Origin: Megascapheus bottae
Lineage: Eukaryota; Chordata; Mammalia; Rodentia; Geomyidae
Reading direction: 5' to 3'
Length of the DNA stretch: 64,000 bases
NCBI GenBank assembly: GCA_024803745.1
Contig: JANJXV010000048.1
Span: 6,873,501 to 6,937,500 of the forward strand
In this document: piece after piece, positions 34,205 through 45,450 of the stretch
Layout: every line of letters begins with the position of its first letter
How positions within the stretch are numbered: the first letter of the stretch is position 1
Program-made: the position numbers and the translations under genes
The notes under the pieces: model-generated
Told to the model about the DNA's origin: nothing
What the model saw: only the letters and a program-made list of their open reading frames with translations
Databases searched by the model: none

Positions 34205-35180
34205 TAGGTTTAGTTTCAAGGTTAGGGTTAGGGTAAGGATTAGGGTTAGGGTTAGTGTTAGGTTTAGGGTTAAGTTCAGGGTTAGGGTTAGGGTAAGGGT
34301 GAGGGTTAGGGTTAGGGTTAGCGGTCAGGGTTAGGGTTAGGGTTAGGTTTAGGATAAGGGTAAGGTTTAGCGTTAGAGTTAGGTTTGGGGTTAGGGTTAG
34401 TGTTGAGGTTAGGGTTAGGGTTAGGGTTAGGCTAAGGGTTAGGGTTAGGTTTAGGATAAGGCTTCCGATTAGATTTAGGGTTAGGGTTAGAGGTAGGATT
34501 AGGGTTAGGTTAAGGGTAAGGGTTAGGTTAAGGGTTAGGGTTAGTGGTTAGGGTTAGGGTTAGGATTAGGGTAAGGGTTAGGTTAGGGTTAGGGTTAGGG
34601 TTAGGGTTAGGTTTGGGGTTAGGTTTAGGGTTAGGGTTAGGGTAAGAGTAAGGGTTAGGGTTAGGGTTAGGGTTAAGGTTAGGGTAGGGTTAGGGTAAGT
34701 GTAAGGGTTAGGTTTAGGTTTAGGGTTAGTGTTAGGGTAAGGATTAGGTTTCGGTTTAGGGTTAGGGTTAGCATTAAGGTTAGGCTTAGGGTTAGGGTAA
34801 GGGTAAGGGTTAGATTTAGGGTTAGGGTTAGGGTAAGTGTTATGTTTAAGGTTAGTGTTAGGGTTATTGGTTAGATTTAGGGTTAGGGTTAGGTTTAGTG
34901 TAAGGGTAAGGGTTAGGGTTAGGGTTAGGGTTAGAGTAAGGGTAAAGGTTAGGATAGGGTTAGTGTAGGGTTAGGGATAGGGTTAGGGTTAGGGTAAGGG
35001 TTAGGCTTATGGTAAGGGTTAGGTTTCGGGTGACGGTTAGGTTTAGGTTTAGTGTTAGGTTTAGTGTAATGGTAAGGGTTATGTTTTGGTTTAGGCTCAG
35101 GGTTAGGGTTAGGGTAAGGGTTAGAGTTAGGGTTAGAGTTAGGGTAAGGATTAAGGTTAGGCTTAGGGTTAGGTAAGGGT
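34205..35180 (+). repeat. Modules D and H, copy of 9.69-10.69 kb
   Basis: CTTCCGATTAG at 34,462, GGTTTCGG near 34,748, GGATAGGGTTAGTGTAGGG at 34,952 and AGGCTCAGGG near 35,093 occur in the order seen at 9,690-10,690, at a spacing of about 24.5 kb. Confidence 0.7.
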
Positions 35181-35700
35181 TAGGGTTAGGGTTAGGGTTA
35201 GACTTAATGTTAGGTTTAGGGTTAGGGTAAGAGTAAGGTTAACTTTTAGGGTTAGGTTTAGGGTAACGGTAAGGGTTAGGGTTAGGGTTAGGTTTAGGGT
35301 CAGGATAAGAGTTAGGGTTAGGGTTAGGGTTAGGGTTAGGTTTAGGTTTAGGCTTAGGGTAAGGGTTAGGGTTAGGTTTAGGTTCAGGGTTAGGGTTAGG
35401 GTAAGGGTTAGGGTTAGGGGTAGTGTTAGGTTTAGGGTTAAGTTTAGGGTTAGTGTTAGGGTAAGGGTGAGGGTTAGGGTTAGGGTTAGGGGTCAGGGTT
35501 AGGTTTAGGGTTAGGTTTAGTATAAGGGTAAGGTTTAGCGTTGGAGTTAGGTTTGGGGTTAGTGTTAGGTTTAGGGTTAGGGTTAGGGTGAGTGTTGAGG
35601 TCAGGGTTAGGGTTAGGGTTAGGCTAAGGGTTAGGTTTTAGGTTAGGGTTAGGGTAAGGGTAAGGGTCAGGGTTAGGGTTAGGTTTAGGGTAAATGTTAG
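35181..35700 (+). repeat. Module D variant
   Basis: It has GGGGTCAGGG near 35,490 and the TTTAGCGTTGGAG variant near 35,535, but no CTTCCGG. Degenerate hexamer otherwise. Confidence 0.45.
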
Positions 35701-36711
35701 GGTTAGGGTTAGGGTTAGGGAGAGGGTGAGGATTAGGGTTAGTGTTAGGGTTACGGTTATGGTAAGGATAAGGGTTAGGTTTAGGGTTAGGGTAAGGGTT
35801 AGAGTTAGATTTAAGGTTAGGGTAAGTGTAAGGGTTAGGGTTATGGTTAGGGTTAGTGTTAGGTTTAGGGTAAGGGTTAGGGTTAGGGTTAGTGTTAGGT
35901 TTAGGGTTAAAGTTAGGGTTAGGTTTAGGGAGAGGGTAAGGATTAGGGTTAGGGTTAGGGTTAGGTTTAGGGTAAGGGTAAGGGTTAGGATTAATGTTAG
36001 GATTAGGGTTAGGTTTAGGGTTAGGGTAAGGGTTAGAGTTAGGGTTAGGGTTAAGTTTAGGGTTAGTGTTAGGGTTAGGGTTAGGGTTAGGGTTAGGGTT
36101 AAGATTATGGTTAGTGTTAGGGTTAGGCTAAGGGTTAGGGTAAGGGTTAGGGTAAGGGTTAGGGTTTTGGTTAGTGTTAGGGTTAGAGTTAGGGTTAGGG
36201 TTAGGGTAAGGGTAAGGGTTAGGGTTTGGGTTAGGGTAAGGGTTAGGGTTAGGGTTAGGGAAAGGGTAAGTGTTAGGGTTAGGGTTAGGGTTAGCGTTAG
36301 GGTTAGGTTTAGGTTTAGGGTTGGGGTTAAGGTTAGGGTTAGGGTTAGGGTATGGGTAAGTGTTAGGGTTAGGGTTAGTGTAAGGGTATGTGTTAGGATT
36401 AGGCTTAGGGTTTGGGTTAGGTTTAGGGTTAGTATAAGGTTAAGGGTTAAGGTTAGGGTTAGGGTTAGGTTTAGGTTTAGGGTGAGGGTAAGGATTAGTT
36501 TTAGAGTTAGGGTTAGGTTTAGGGTTAGGGTTAAGGTAAGGGTAAGGGTAAGGGTTAGGTTTAGGGTTAGGGTTAAGTTAAGGTTTAGGGTTAGGGTTAG
36601 GGTTAGGATTAGGGTTAGGTTTAGATTTAGGGTTAGGCTTAGGGTAAAGGTAAGGGTTAGGGTTAGGGTTAGGTTTAGGGTTAGGGTTAGGTTAGGGTTA
36701 GGGTTAGGGTT
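35701..36711 (+). repeat. ~1-kb unit with GGGAGAGGG, copy 1, plus module E
   Basis: TTAGGGAGAGGGTGAGG near 35,717 and TTAGGGAGAGGGTAAGG near 35,927 flank a 200-bp tract. Module E follows. This carries the longest + strand Val-Arg reading, 332 residues over 35,726-36,724. Confidence 0.6.
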
Positions 36712-37130
36712 AGGGAGAGGGTAAGGATTAGGGTTAGTGTTAGGGTTAGGGTAAGGGTTAGAGTTAGATTTAAGGTTAGGGTAAGTGTAAGGGTTAGGGT
36801 TAGGGTTAGGGCTAGTGTTAGGTTTAGGGTAAGGGTTAGGGTTAGGGTTAGTGTTAGGTTTAGGGTTAAAGTTAGGGTTAGGGTTAGGGAGAGGGTAAGG
36901 ATTAGGGTTAGGGTTAGGGTTACGGTTAGGTTTAGGGTAAGGGTAAGGGTTAGGATTAATGTTAGGATTAGGGTTAGGTTGAGGGTTAGGGTAAGGGTTA
37001 GAGTTAGGGTTAGGGTTAAGTTTAGGGTTAGTGTTAGGGTTAGGGTTAGGGTTAGGGTAAGGGTAAGGGTAAGGGTTAGGGATAGGGTTAAGGTTATGGT
37101 TAGTGGTAGAGTTAGGCTAAGGGTTAGGGG
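36712..37130 (+). repeat. ~1-kb unit with GGGAGAGGG, copy 2
   Basis: GGGAGAGGG words near 36,712 and 36,886 repeat those at 35,717 and 35,927 at offsets of 995 and 959 bp, so about 36 bp were lost between the pair. It ends in GGTTATGGTTAGTGG near 37,091. Confidence 0.65.
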
Positions 37131-38760
37131 TTAGGGTTAGGGTAAGGGTTAGGGTTAGGGTAAGGGTTAGGATTCTGGTTAGGTTAGGGTAAGGGTAACT
37201 GTTAGGATTAGGGTCAGGATTAGGGTTAGGGTTAGTGTTAGGGTAAGGGTAAGGGTTAGGGTTAGGGTCAGGGTTAGTGTTAGGGTTAGGGTTAGTGTTA
37301 GGGTTAGTGTTTGGTTTACGGTTAGGGTTATGGTAAGGGTAAGGGTAGGGTTAGGGTTAGGTTTAGGGTAAGGGTAAGGCTTAGGATTAATGTTAAGATT
37401 ACGGTTAGGGTTAGGGTAAGGGTTAGAGTTAGGGTTAGGGTTAAGTTTAGGGATAGTGTTAGGGTAAGGGTTAGGGTTAGGGTAAGAGTAAGGGTTAGGG
37501 TTAGGGTTAGGGTTAGGGTTAAGGTTATGGTTAGTGTTAGGGTTAGGCTAAGGGTTAAGGTTAGGTTTAGGGTAAGGGTTGGGGTCAGGGTTAGGGTTAG
37601 GGTTAGGGTAAAGTTTAGGGTTAGGGTAAGGGTTAGGGTTAGGATTAGGTTTAGGGTTAGCATTAAGATTAGGGTTAGGGTTAGTGTTGGGCTTAGGGTA
37701 ATGGTTAGGGTTAGGGTTAGGCTTAGGCTTAGGATAAGGGTTAGGTTTAGGGTTAGGGTAAGGGTAAGGTTTAGGATTAGGGTTAGGGTTAAGTTTAGGA
37801 TTAGTGTTAGGGTTAGGGTTGGGGTTAGGTTTAGGCTTAATGTAAGGGTAAGGGTTAGGGTTAGGATTAGGGTTAGGGTTAGGCTTAGGGTACGGACTAG
37901 TGTTATGGTTAGGGTTGGGTTTAGGGTTAGGGTTAGGCTAAGGGTAAGGGTTAGGGTTAGGGTTAGGGTTAGGGCTTAGGGTAAGGTTTAGGGTTAGATT
38001 TAGGTTTAGGGTAAGGGTACGGTATAGGTTTAGTGTTTGGTTTGGGGTTAGGGTTAGGGTAAGAGTAAGGGTTAGGGTTAGGGTTAGGGTTAGGGTTAGG
38101 CTAAGGGTTAGATTTAGGGTTAGGGTAAGGGCTAGGTTTAGGGTTAGGGTTAGGTTAAGATAAGGGTTAGATTTAGGGTTAGGGTTAGGGTAAGGGTAAG
38201 TGTAAGGTTTAGGGTTAAGGTTAGGATAAGGGTTAGGGTAAGGGTTAGGTTTAGGGGTTGGGGTTAGGGTTAGGGTTAGAGTAAGTGTTAGGGTTAGGGT
38301 TAGGTTTAGGGTAAAAGTTAGTGTTAGGGTTAGGGTTATGGTTAGGCTAAGGTGTTTGGTTTAGGGTTAGAGTTAGGGTTAGGGTAAGGGTAGGGGTTAG
38401 GGTTAGGTTAGGTTTAGGGTTAGGGTTAGGGTTAGGGTAAGGGGAAGCGTTTGGGTTAAGGTTAGGGTTAGGGTTATGTTTAATGTTAGGGCAAGGATTA
38501 CGGTTAGGGTAAGGTTTATGGTTAGGGTTAGGGTTAGGTTAGGGGTTAAGGTTAGGGTAAGAGTAAGGGTTAGGATTAGGTTTAGGTTTGGGGTTCGGGT
38601 TAGGGTGAGGGTATGGGTAAGGGATACGGTTCGGGTTACGTTTAGGGATAGGGTTAGGGATAGGGTTAGGGTTAGGGTGAGCGTTAGGGTATGGGTTAGG
38701 TTTAGGGCTTAGGTTTAGGATTAGGGTTAGGGTAAGGGTTAGGGTTAGGGTTAGGGTAAG
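37131..38760 (+). repeat. Modules F (end), G, A and B
   Basis: GGATTCTGG near 37,170, TACGGACTAGT at 37,891, module A at 38,345-38,359 and GGTTCGGGTTACG near 38,626. Module G lacks about 100 bp before GACTAGT compared with 12.0-12.25 kb. From about 38,100 it also parallels 56.2-56.6 kb. Confidence 0.65.
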
Positions 38761-41443
38761 GGATAGGGTTAGGCATAGGTTTGGGGTTAGGGTTAGGGTA
38801 AGTTTTAGGGTTAGGGAAAGGTTAGGGTTAGGGTTAGGGTTAGGGTAAGGGTAACTGTTAGAATTAGGGTTAGGGTTAGTGTTAGGGTTAGGGTAAGGGT
38901 AAAGGTTAGGGTTAGGGTTAGGGTTAGTGTTAGGGTTAGTGTTAGGTTTAGGGTTAGTGTTAGGGTAAGGGTAAGGTTTAGGGTTAGGGTTAGGGTTAGA
39001 GTAAGTGTAAGGCTTAGGATTAATGTTAGGGTTAGGTTTAGGGTTAGGGTTAGGGTAAGGGGAAGTGTTAGGGTTAGGGTTAAGGTAAGGTTTAATGTTA
39101 GGGTTAGGTTTAAGGCTAGGGTTAATGCTAGGGGTAGGGAGAGGGTTAGGGTAAGGGTAAGGTTTGGGGTTAGTGTTAGGGTTAGGGTTAAGGTTAGGTT
39201 TAGGGTTAGGGTTAGGCTAAGGGTTAGGGTTAGGGTTAGGGTAAGGGTTAGGGTTTGTGTTAGGGTTAGTGTTAGAGGTAGGGTTAGCATTAGGGTAAGG
39301 GTTAGGGTTAGGGTAAGGGTTAGGTTTAGGGGTTAGCGTTAGGTTTAGGGTAAGGGTTAGGTATAGGGATTAAGGTTAGGGTTAGGGTTTGTGTAAGGGT
39401 TAGGGTTAGGGTTATGGTTAGTGTTAGTGTAAGGGTTAGGGTTAGGGTTAGGGTTACGGTAAGGTTTAGGGTTACGGTTAGGGTTAGGGTAAGGGTAAGG
39501 GTTAGGATAAGGGTTAGGGTAAGGGTAAGTGTTAGGATTAGGGTTAGGGTTTGGGTTAGGTTTAGGGTTAGGGTAAGGGTAAGGGTTAAGGTTAGGGTTA
39601 GGGTTAGTGTTAGGGTTAGGGTAAGGGTAAGGGATAGGGTTAGGGTTATGGTTAGGGTAAGGGTTAGGTTTAGGGTTAGGGTTAGGATTAGGGTTAGGTT
39701 TCAGTTTAGGGTTAGGCTTAGGGTAAAGGTAACTGTTAGGGTTAGGGTTAGGTTTAGGGTTAGGGTTAGGTTAGCATTAAGGTTAGGGTTAGGGTTAGGG
39801 TAAGGGTTAGGGTTAGGGTTAGGGTTAGGGTTAGGGTAAGGGTTAGGGTTAGGGTTAGGGTTAAGGCTAGGTTTAGTGTTAGGGTTAGGGATAGGGTTAG
39901 GGTAAGGGTAAGGTTTAGGGTTAGTGTTAGGGTTAGGGTTAATGTTAGGGTTAGGATTAGTGTTAGGCTAAGGGTTAGGATTAGGTTTAGGGTAAGGGTT
40001 AGGGTTTGGGTAAGGGTTAGGGTTAGGGTTAGGGTAGGGTTAGGGTTTAGTGTTAGGGTTAGGGTTAGGGTAAGGGGTACGGTTAGGGTTAGGGTTAGTG
40101 TAAGGGTAAGTGTTAGGTTAGGGTTAGGGTTAGGGTAACAGTAAGGGTTAGGGTTAGGTTTAGGTTTAGGGTTAGGATTAGGGTTAGGTTTAGGTGTAGG
40201 ATTAGTGTTAAGGTTAGTGTAAGGGTTAAGGTTAGGGTTAGGGTTAGGGTTAAGGTTTGGGTTAGGGTTAGGGAAAGGGTAAGGTTTAGGGTTAGGGTAT
40301 GGATTATTGTTAGGGTTAGGGTTAGGGTAAGGGTTAGGGTTAGGTTTACCATTAAGGTTTAGAGTAAGGTTAAGGGTTAGGTTTAGGGTTAGTGTTAGGT
40401 TTAGGGTTAAGGTAAGGGTAAGGGTTAGGTTTAGCTTTAGGGTTAAGGTTAGGTTTAGGGTTAGGGTTAGGGTAAGAATTAGGGTTAGGTGTTAGGTTTA
40501 GGGTTAGGGTTAGGGTGAGGGTAAGGGTTAGGTTAAGGGTTAGGTTTAGTGTTAGAGTTAGGGTTAGGGTTAGGGTAAGGGTAAGGATAGGGTTAGGGTA
40601 AGTTTTAGGGTTAGGGTTAGGGTTAGGGACAGCGTAAGTGTAAGTGTTAGGATTAGGGGTTAGGGTTTGTTTTAGGGTTAGGGTTAGGATTAGCGGTTAG
40701 GGTTAGGGTAAGGGTTAGGGTTAGGGTAAGAGTTAGGGTTTTGTTTAGGATTAGGTTTAGGGTTAGGGTAAGTGTTAGTGTTAGGGTTAGTGTTAGGGAT
40801 AGGATAAGGGTTAGAGTTAGGGTTAGGGATTAGGTTTAGGGTTATGGTTACGTTTAAGGTTAGGTTTAGAGTAAGGGTAAGGGTGAGGGTTAGGGTTAGG
40901 GTTAGTGTTAGCGTTAGGGTTAGGTTTAGGGTTAAGGTTAGGGTTAGGGAAAGGGTTAGGGTTAGGGTTAGGGTAAGGATTAGGGTTAGGGTTAGGGTTA
41001 GGGTAAGGGTGAGGGTTAGGGTTAGGGTTAGGGTAAGGGCTGGGGTTAGGGGTTAAGGTTAACGTTAGGGTTAGGGTGAGGGTAAGGGTTAGGATTAGGG
41101 TTATGGTTAGATTAGAGTTAGGGTTAGGGTTAGGGTAAGGGTAAAGGTTAGGGTTAGGTTTAGGGTAAGGTTAAAGGTTAGGGTTAATGGTTAGGCTTAG
41201 GGTTCGGTTTAGGTTTAGGGTTAAGTTTAGAGTAAGGGTAAGGGTCAGGTTTAGGGTTAGGGTTAGGGTTAAATTTAGGGTTAAGGTTAGGTTTAGGGAA
41301 AGGGTTAGGGTTAGGGTTAGGTTTAGGGTTAGGGTTAGGGTTAGGGCAAGGATTAGGGTTAGGGTTAGGGTTATGGTTAGGGTTAGCATTAAGTTTAGGG
41401 TTAGGGTTAGGGTAAGGATTAGGGTTAGGGTTAGGGGTTAGAG

Positions 41444-41450
<7 letters not shown>
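38761..41450 (+). repeat. Left arm of the ~18.2-kb spaced duplication
   Basis: Module C (GTTAGAATTAGG near 38,858), GGGACAGCG (ACAG at 40,629), CGTTTAAGG at 40,851 and GGGCTGGGG (C at 41,040) reappear near 57,090, 58,756, 59,061 and 59,256. Offsets range from 18,127 to 18,234, so several small indels separate the arms. The tract 39.4-41.4 kb has no other close copy in the window that I can see. Confidence 0.75.
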
Positions 41451-41474
<24 letters not shown>

Positions 41475-44400
41475 AAAGGTTAGGGTTAGCTTTAGGGTTA
41501 GGGTTAGAGTAAGGGAAAAGTTTAGGATAGGGTTAGTGTAGGGTTAGGGATAGGTTTAGGGTAAGGGTTAGGGTTATGGTTAGGGTTAGGGTTAAGGTTA
41601 GGTTTAGGGTAAGGGTTAGGTTTCGGGTGAGGGTTAGGGTTAGGTTTAGGGTTAGGGTAAGGGTCAGGATTATGGTTAGGATTAGGCTCATGGTTAGTGT
41701 TAGGGTAAGGGTTAGGGTTAGGGTTAGGTTAAGGGTTAGGGTAAGAGTTAGGGTTAGGGTTAGGGTTAGTTTTAGGTTTAGGCTTAGGGTAAGGGTAAGG
41801 GTTAGGGTTAGGTTTAGGTTCAGGGTTAGGGTTAGGGTAAGGGTTAGGGTTAGGTTTAGTGTTAGGTTTAGGGTTAAGTTTAGGGTGAGGGTTATTGTAA
41901 GGGTGAGGGTTAGGGTAGGGTTAGGGGTCAGGGTTAGGGTTAGGGTTAGGTTTAGGATAAGGGTAAGGTTTAGCGTTAGAGTTAGTTTTGGGGTTAGGGT
42001 TAGGGTTAGGGTTAGGATTAGGGTTAGTGTTGAGGTTAGGGTTAGGGTTGGGTTTAGGCTAAGGGTTAGGGTTAGGGTTAGGGTAAAGGATCCGGTTAGA
42101 TTTAGGGTTAGGGTTAGGGGTAGGGTTAGGGTTAGGTTAAGGGTAAGGGTTAGGGTAATGGTTAGTGTTAGTGGTTAGGGTTTTGGTTAGGATTAGGGTA
42201 AGGGTTAGGTTAGGATTACGGTTAGGGTTAGGGTTAGGGTAGGGGTTAGGTTAGTGTTAGGGTAAGGATTAGGTTTCGGTTTAGGGTTAGGGTTAGCATT
42301 AAGGTTAGGCTTAGGGTTAGGGTAAGGATGAGGTTTCGGTTTAGGGTTAGGGTTAGCATTAAGGTTAGGCTTTGTGTTAGGGTAAGGGTAAGGGTTAGAT
42401 TTAGGGTTAGGGTTAGGGTAAGTGTTATGTTTAAGGTTAGGGTTAGGGTTAGGGGTTAGAGTTAGGGTTAGGGTTAGGTTTAGTGTAAGGGTAAGGGTTA
42501 GGGTTAGCGTTAGGGTTAGAGTAAGGGTAAAGTTTAGGATAGGGTTAGTGTAGGGTTAGGGATAGGGTTAGGATAAGGGTTAGGGCTAATGTTAGGTTTA
42601 GGGTTAAGTTCAGGGTTAGGGCTAGGGTTAGGGTTAGGGGTCAGAGTAAGGTTTAGCGTTAGAGTTAGGTTTGGGGTTAGGGTTAGGGTTAGGGTTAGGG
42701 TTAGTGTTGAGGTTAGGGTTAGGGTTAGGGTTAGGCTAAGGGTTAGGGTTAGGGTTAGGGTAAGTCTTCCGGTTAGATTTAGGGTTAGGGTTAGAGGTAG
42801 GGTTAGGGTTAGGTTAAGGGTAAGGGTTAGGGTAAGGGTTAGGGTTAGTGGTTAGGGTTAGGGTTAAGATTAGGGTAAGGGTTAGGTTAGGGTTAGGGTT
42901 AGGGTTAGGTTTGGGGTTAAGGTTAGGGTTAGGGTTAGGGTTAGTGTTAGGGTTAGGGTAAGGTTTAGGGTTAGGGTTATTGTTAGGGTTAAGGTTAGGG
43001 TTAGGGTTAGGGTAAGGGTAAGGGTTAGGTTTAGGGTTAGGGTAAGGATTAGGTTTCGGTTTAGGGTTAGGTATAGCATTAAGGTTAGGCTTAGGGTTAG
43101 GGTAAGTGTAAGGGCTAGATTTAGGGTTAGGGTTAGGGTAAGTGTTTGTTTAAGTTTAGGGTTAGGGTTAGGGGTTAGAGTTAGGGTTAGGGTTAGGTTT
43201 AGTGTAAGGGTAAGGGTTAGGGTTAGGGTTAGGGTTAGGGTAAGGGTAAAGGTTAGGATAGGGTTAGTGTAGGGTTAGGGATAGGGTTAGGGTTAGGGTA
43301 AGGGTTAGGGTTATGGTTAGGGTTAGGGTTAAGGTTAGGGTTAGGGTACGGGTTAGGTTTCGGGTGAGGGTTAGGGTTAGGTTTAGTGTTAGGTTTAGTG
43401 TAAGTGTAAGGGTTATGTTTAGGTTTAGGCTCAGGGTAAGGGTTAGGGTAAGGGTTAGGGTTAGAGTTAGGGTAAGGATTAAGGTTAGGGTTAGGGTTAG
43501 GGTTAGGGTAAGGGTTAGGGTTAGGGTTAGGGTTAGAATTAATGTTAGGGTTAGGGTTACGGTAAGAATAAGGTTTAGGTTTAGGGTTAGGTTTAGGGTA
43601 AGGGTAAGGGTTAGGTTTAGGGTTAGATTTAGGGTCAGGGTAAGAGTTAGGGTTAACGTTAGGGTTAGGTTTAGGTTTAGGCTTAGAATAAGGGTAAGGG
43701 TTAGGGTTAGGTTTAGTTTCACGGTTAGGGTTAGGGTAAGGGTTAGGGTTAGGGTTAGTGTTAGGTTTAGGGTTAAGTTTAGGGTTAGTGTTAGGGTAAG
43801 GGTGAGGGTTAGGGTTAGGGTTAGGGGTCAGGGTTAGGTTTAGGGTTAGGTTTATGATAAGGGTAAGGTTTAGCGTTAGAGTTAGGTTTGGGGTTATGGT
43901 TAGGGTTAGGGATAGGGTTAGTGTTGAGGTTAGGATTAGGGTTAGGGTTAGGCTAAGGGTTAGGGTTAGGGTTAGGGTTAGTGGTTAGGGTTAGGGTTAG
44001 GGTTAGGGTTAGGGTTAGGGTTAGGTTTGGGGTTAAGGTTAGAGTTAGGGTTAGGGTTAGGATAAGGGTAAGGGTTAGGGTTGTGGTTAGGGTTAGGGTT
44101 AAGTTTAGGGTTAGGGTTAGGTTAAGGGTAAGGGTGAGGTTTTGGGTTAGGGTTAGGGTTAGGGTAAGGATTAGGTTTTGGTTAAGGGTTAGGGTTAGCA
44201 TTAAGGTTAGGCTTAGGGTTAGGGTAACGGTAAGGGTTAGATTTAGGGTTAGGGTTAGGGTAAGTGTTATGTTTAAGGTTTGGGTTAGGGTTAGGGGTTA
44301 GAGTTAGGGTTAGGGTTAGGGTTAATGTAAGGGTAAGGGTTAGGGTTATGGTTAGGGTTAGGGTTAAGGTTAGGGTTAGGGTAAGGGTTAGGTTTCTGGT

Positions 44401-44810
44401 CAGGGTTAGGGTTAGGTTTGGGGTTAGGGTTAGGGTAAGGGTAAGGATTATGGTTAGGATTAGGCTCAGGGTTAGGGTTAGGGTAAGGTTTAGGGTTAGG
44501 GTTAGGGTTAGAATTAATGTTAGGGTTAGGATTAGGGTTAGAATAAGGTTTAGGTTTAGGGTTAGGTTTAGGGTAAGGATAAGGGTTAGGGTTAGGGTTA
44601 GGTTTAGGGTTAGGGTAAGAGTTAGGGTTATGGTTAGGATTAGGTTTAGGTTTAGGCTTAGGGTAAGGTTAAGGGTTAGGGTTAGGTTTAGGTTCTGGTT
44701 CAGGATTAGGGTAAGGGTTAGGGTTAGGTTTAGTGTTAGGTTTAGGGTTAAGTTCAGGGTTAGGGTTAGGGTAAGGGTGAGGGTTAGGGTTAGGGTTAGG
44801 GGTCAGGGTT
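41451..44810 (+). repeat. Modules H and D, irregular array 1
   Basis: GGATAGGGTTAGTGTAGGG is at 41,525, 42,537 and 43,256. CTTCCGG is at 42,766, with an altered GGATCCGG near 42,088. GCATTAAGG words recur at 42,297, 42,357, 43,077 and 44,198. Spacing between units is uneven (1,012 and 719 bp). The first part parallels 59.8-60.5 kb. Confidence 0.65.
42261..42380 (+). repeat. 60-bp tandem duplication
   Basis: GGTAAGGAT, GGTTTCGG, GCATTAAGG and AGGC recur exactly 60 bp (ten hexamers) apart, starting at 42,261 and 42,321. One base differs (GGATTAGG against GGATGAGG). Confidence 0.85.
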
Positions 44811-45450
44811 AGTGTAAGGGTAAGGGTTATGTTTAGGTTTAGGCTCAGGGTTAGGGTTAGGGTAAGGGTTAGGGTTAGGGTTAGAGTTAGGGTAAGGATT
44901 AAGGTTAGGGTTAGGGTTAGGGTAAGGGTTAGGGTTAGGGTTAGGGTTAGAATTAATGTTAGGGTTAGGGTTAGGGTAAGAATAAGGTTTAGGTTTAGGG
45001 TTGGGTTTAGGGTAAGGGTAAGGGTTAGGGTTAGAGTTAGGTTTAGGGTCAGGGTAAGGGTTAGGGTTAGGGTTGGGGTTAGGTTTAGGGTTAATGTAAG
45101 GGTAAGGGTTAGGGTTAGGATTAGGATTAGGGTTAGGGTTAGGATTAGGGTTAAGGTTAGGCTTAGGTTACGGACTAGTGTTAGGGTTAGGGTTGGGTTT
45201 AGGTTTAGGGTTAGGGTAAGGGTAAGGGTTAGGGTTAGGGTTAGGGTTAGGTCAGGGTAAGAGTTAGAGTTAGGGTTAGGGTTAGGGTTAGGGTTAGGTT
45301 TAGGCTTAGGGTAAGGGTAAGGGTTAGGGTTAGGTTTAGTTTCAGGGTTAGGGTTAGGGTAAGGGTTACTGTTAGGGTTAGTGTTAGGGTTAGGGTTATG
45401 TTTAGGGTTAGGGTTAGCGTAAGGGTGAGGGTTAGGGTTAGGGTTAGGGG
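44811..45450 (+). repeat. Module H end and module G fragment
   Basis: AGGCTCAGGG near 44,842 ends module H. A short module G with TACGGACTAGT at 45,169 follows, then a module D start with GGGGTCACTG near 45,448. Confidence 0.5.

Noticed and set aside
42088..42093. GGATCC and scattered GATC words as regulatory sites
   Set aside because: They come from one-base changes in module D or in GGGATCGGG and show no arrangement typical of a control region.
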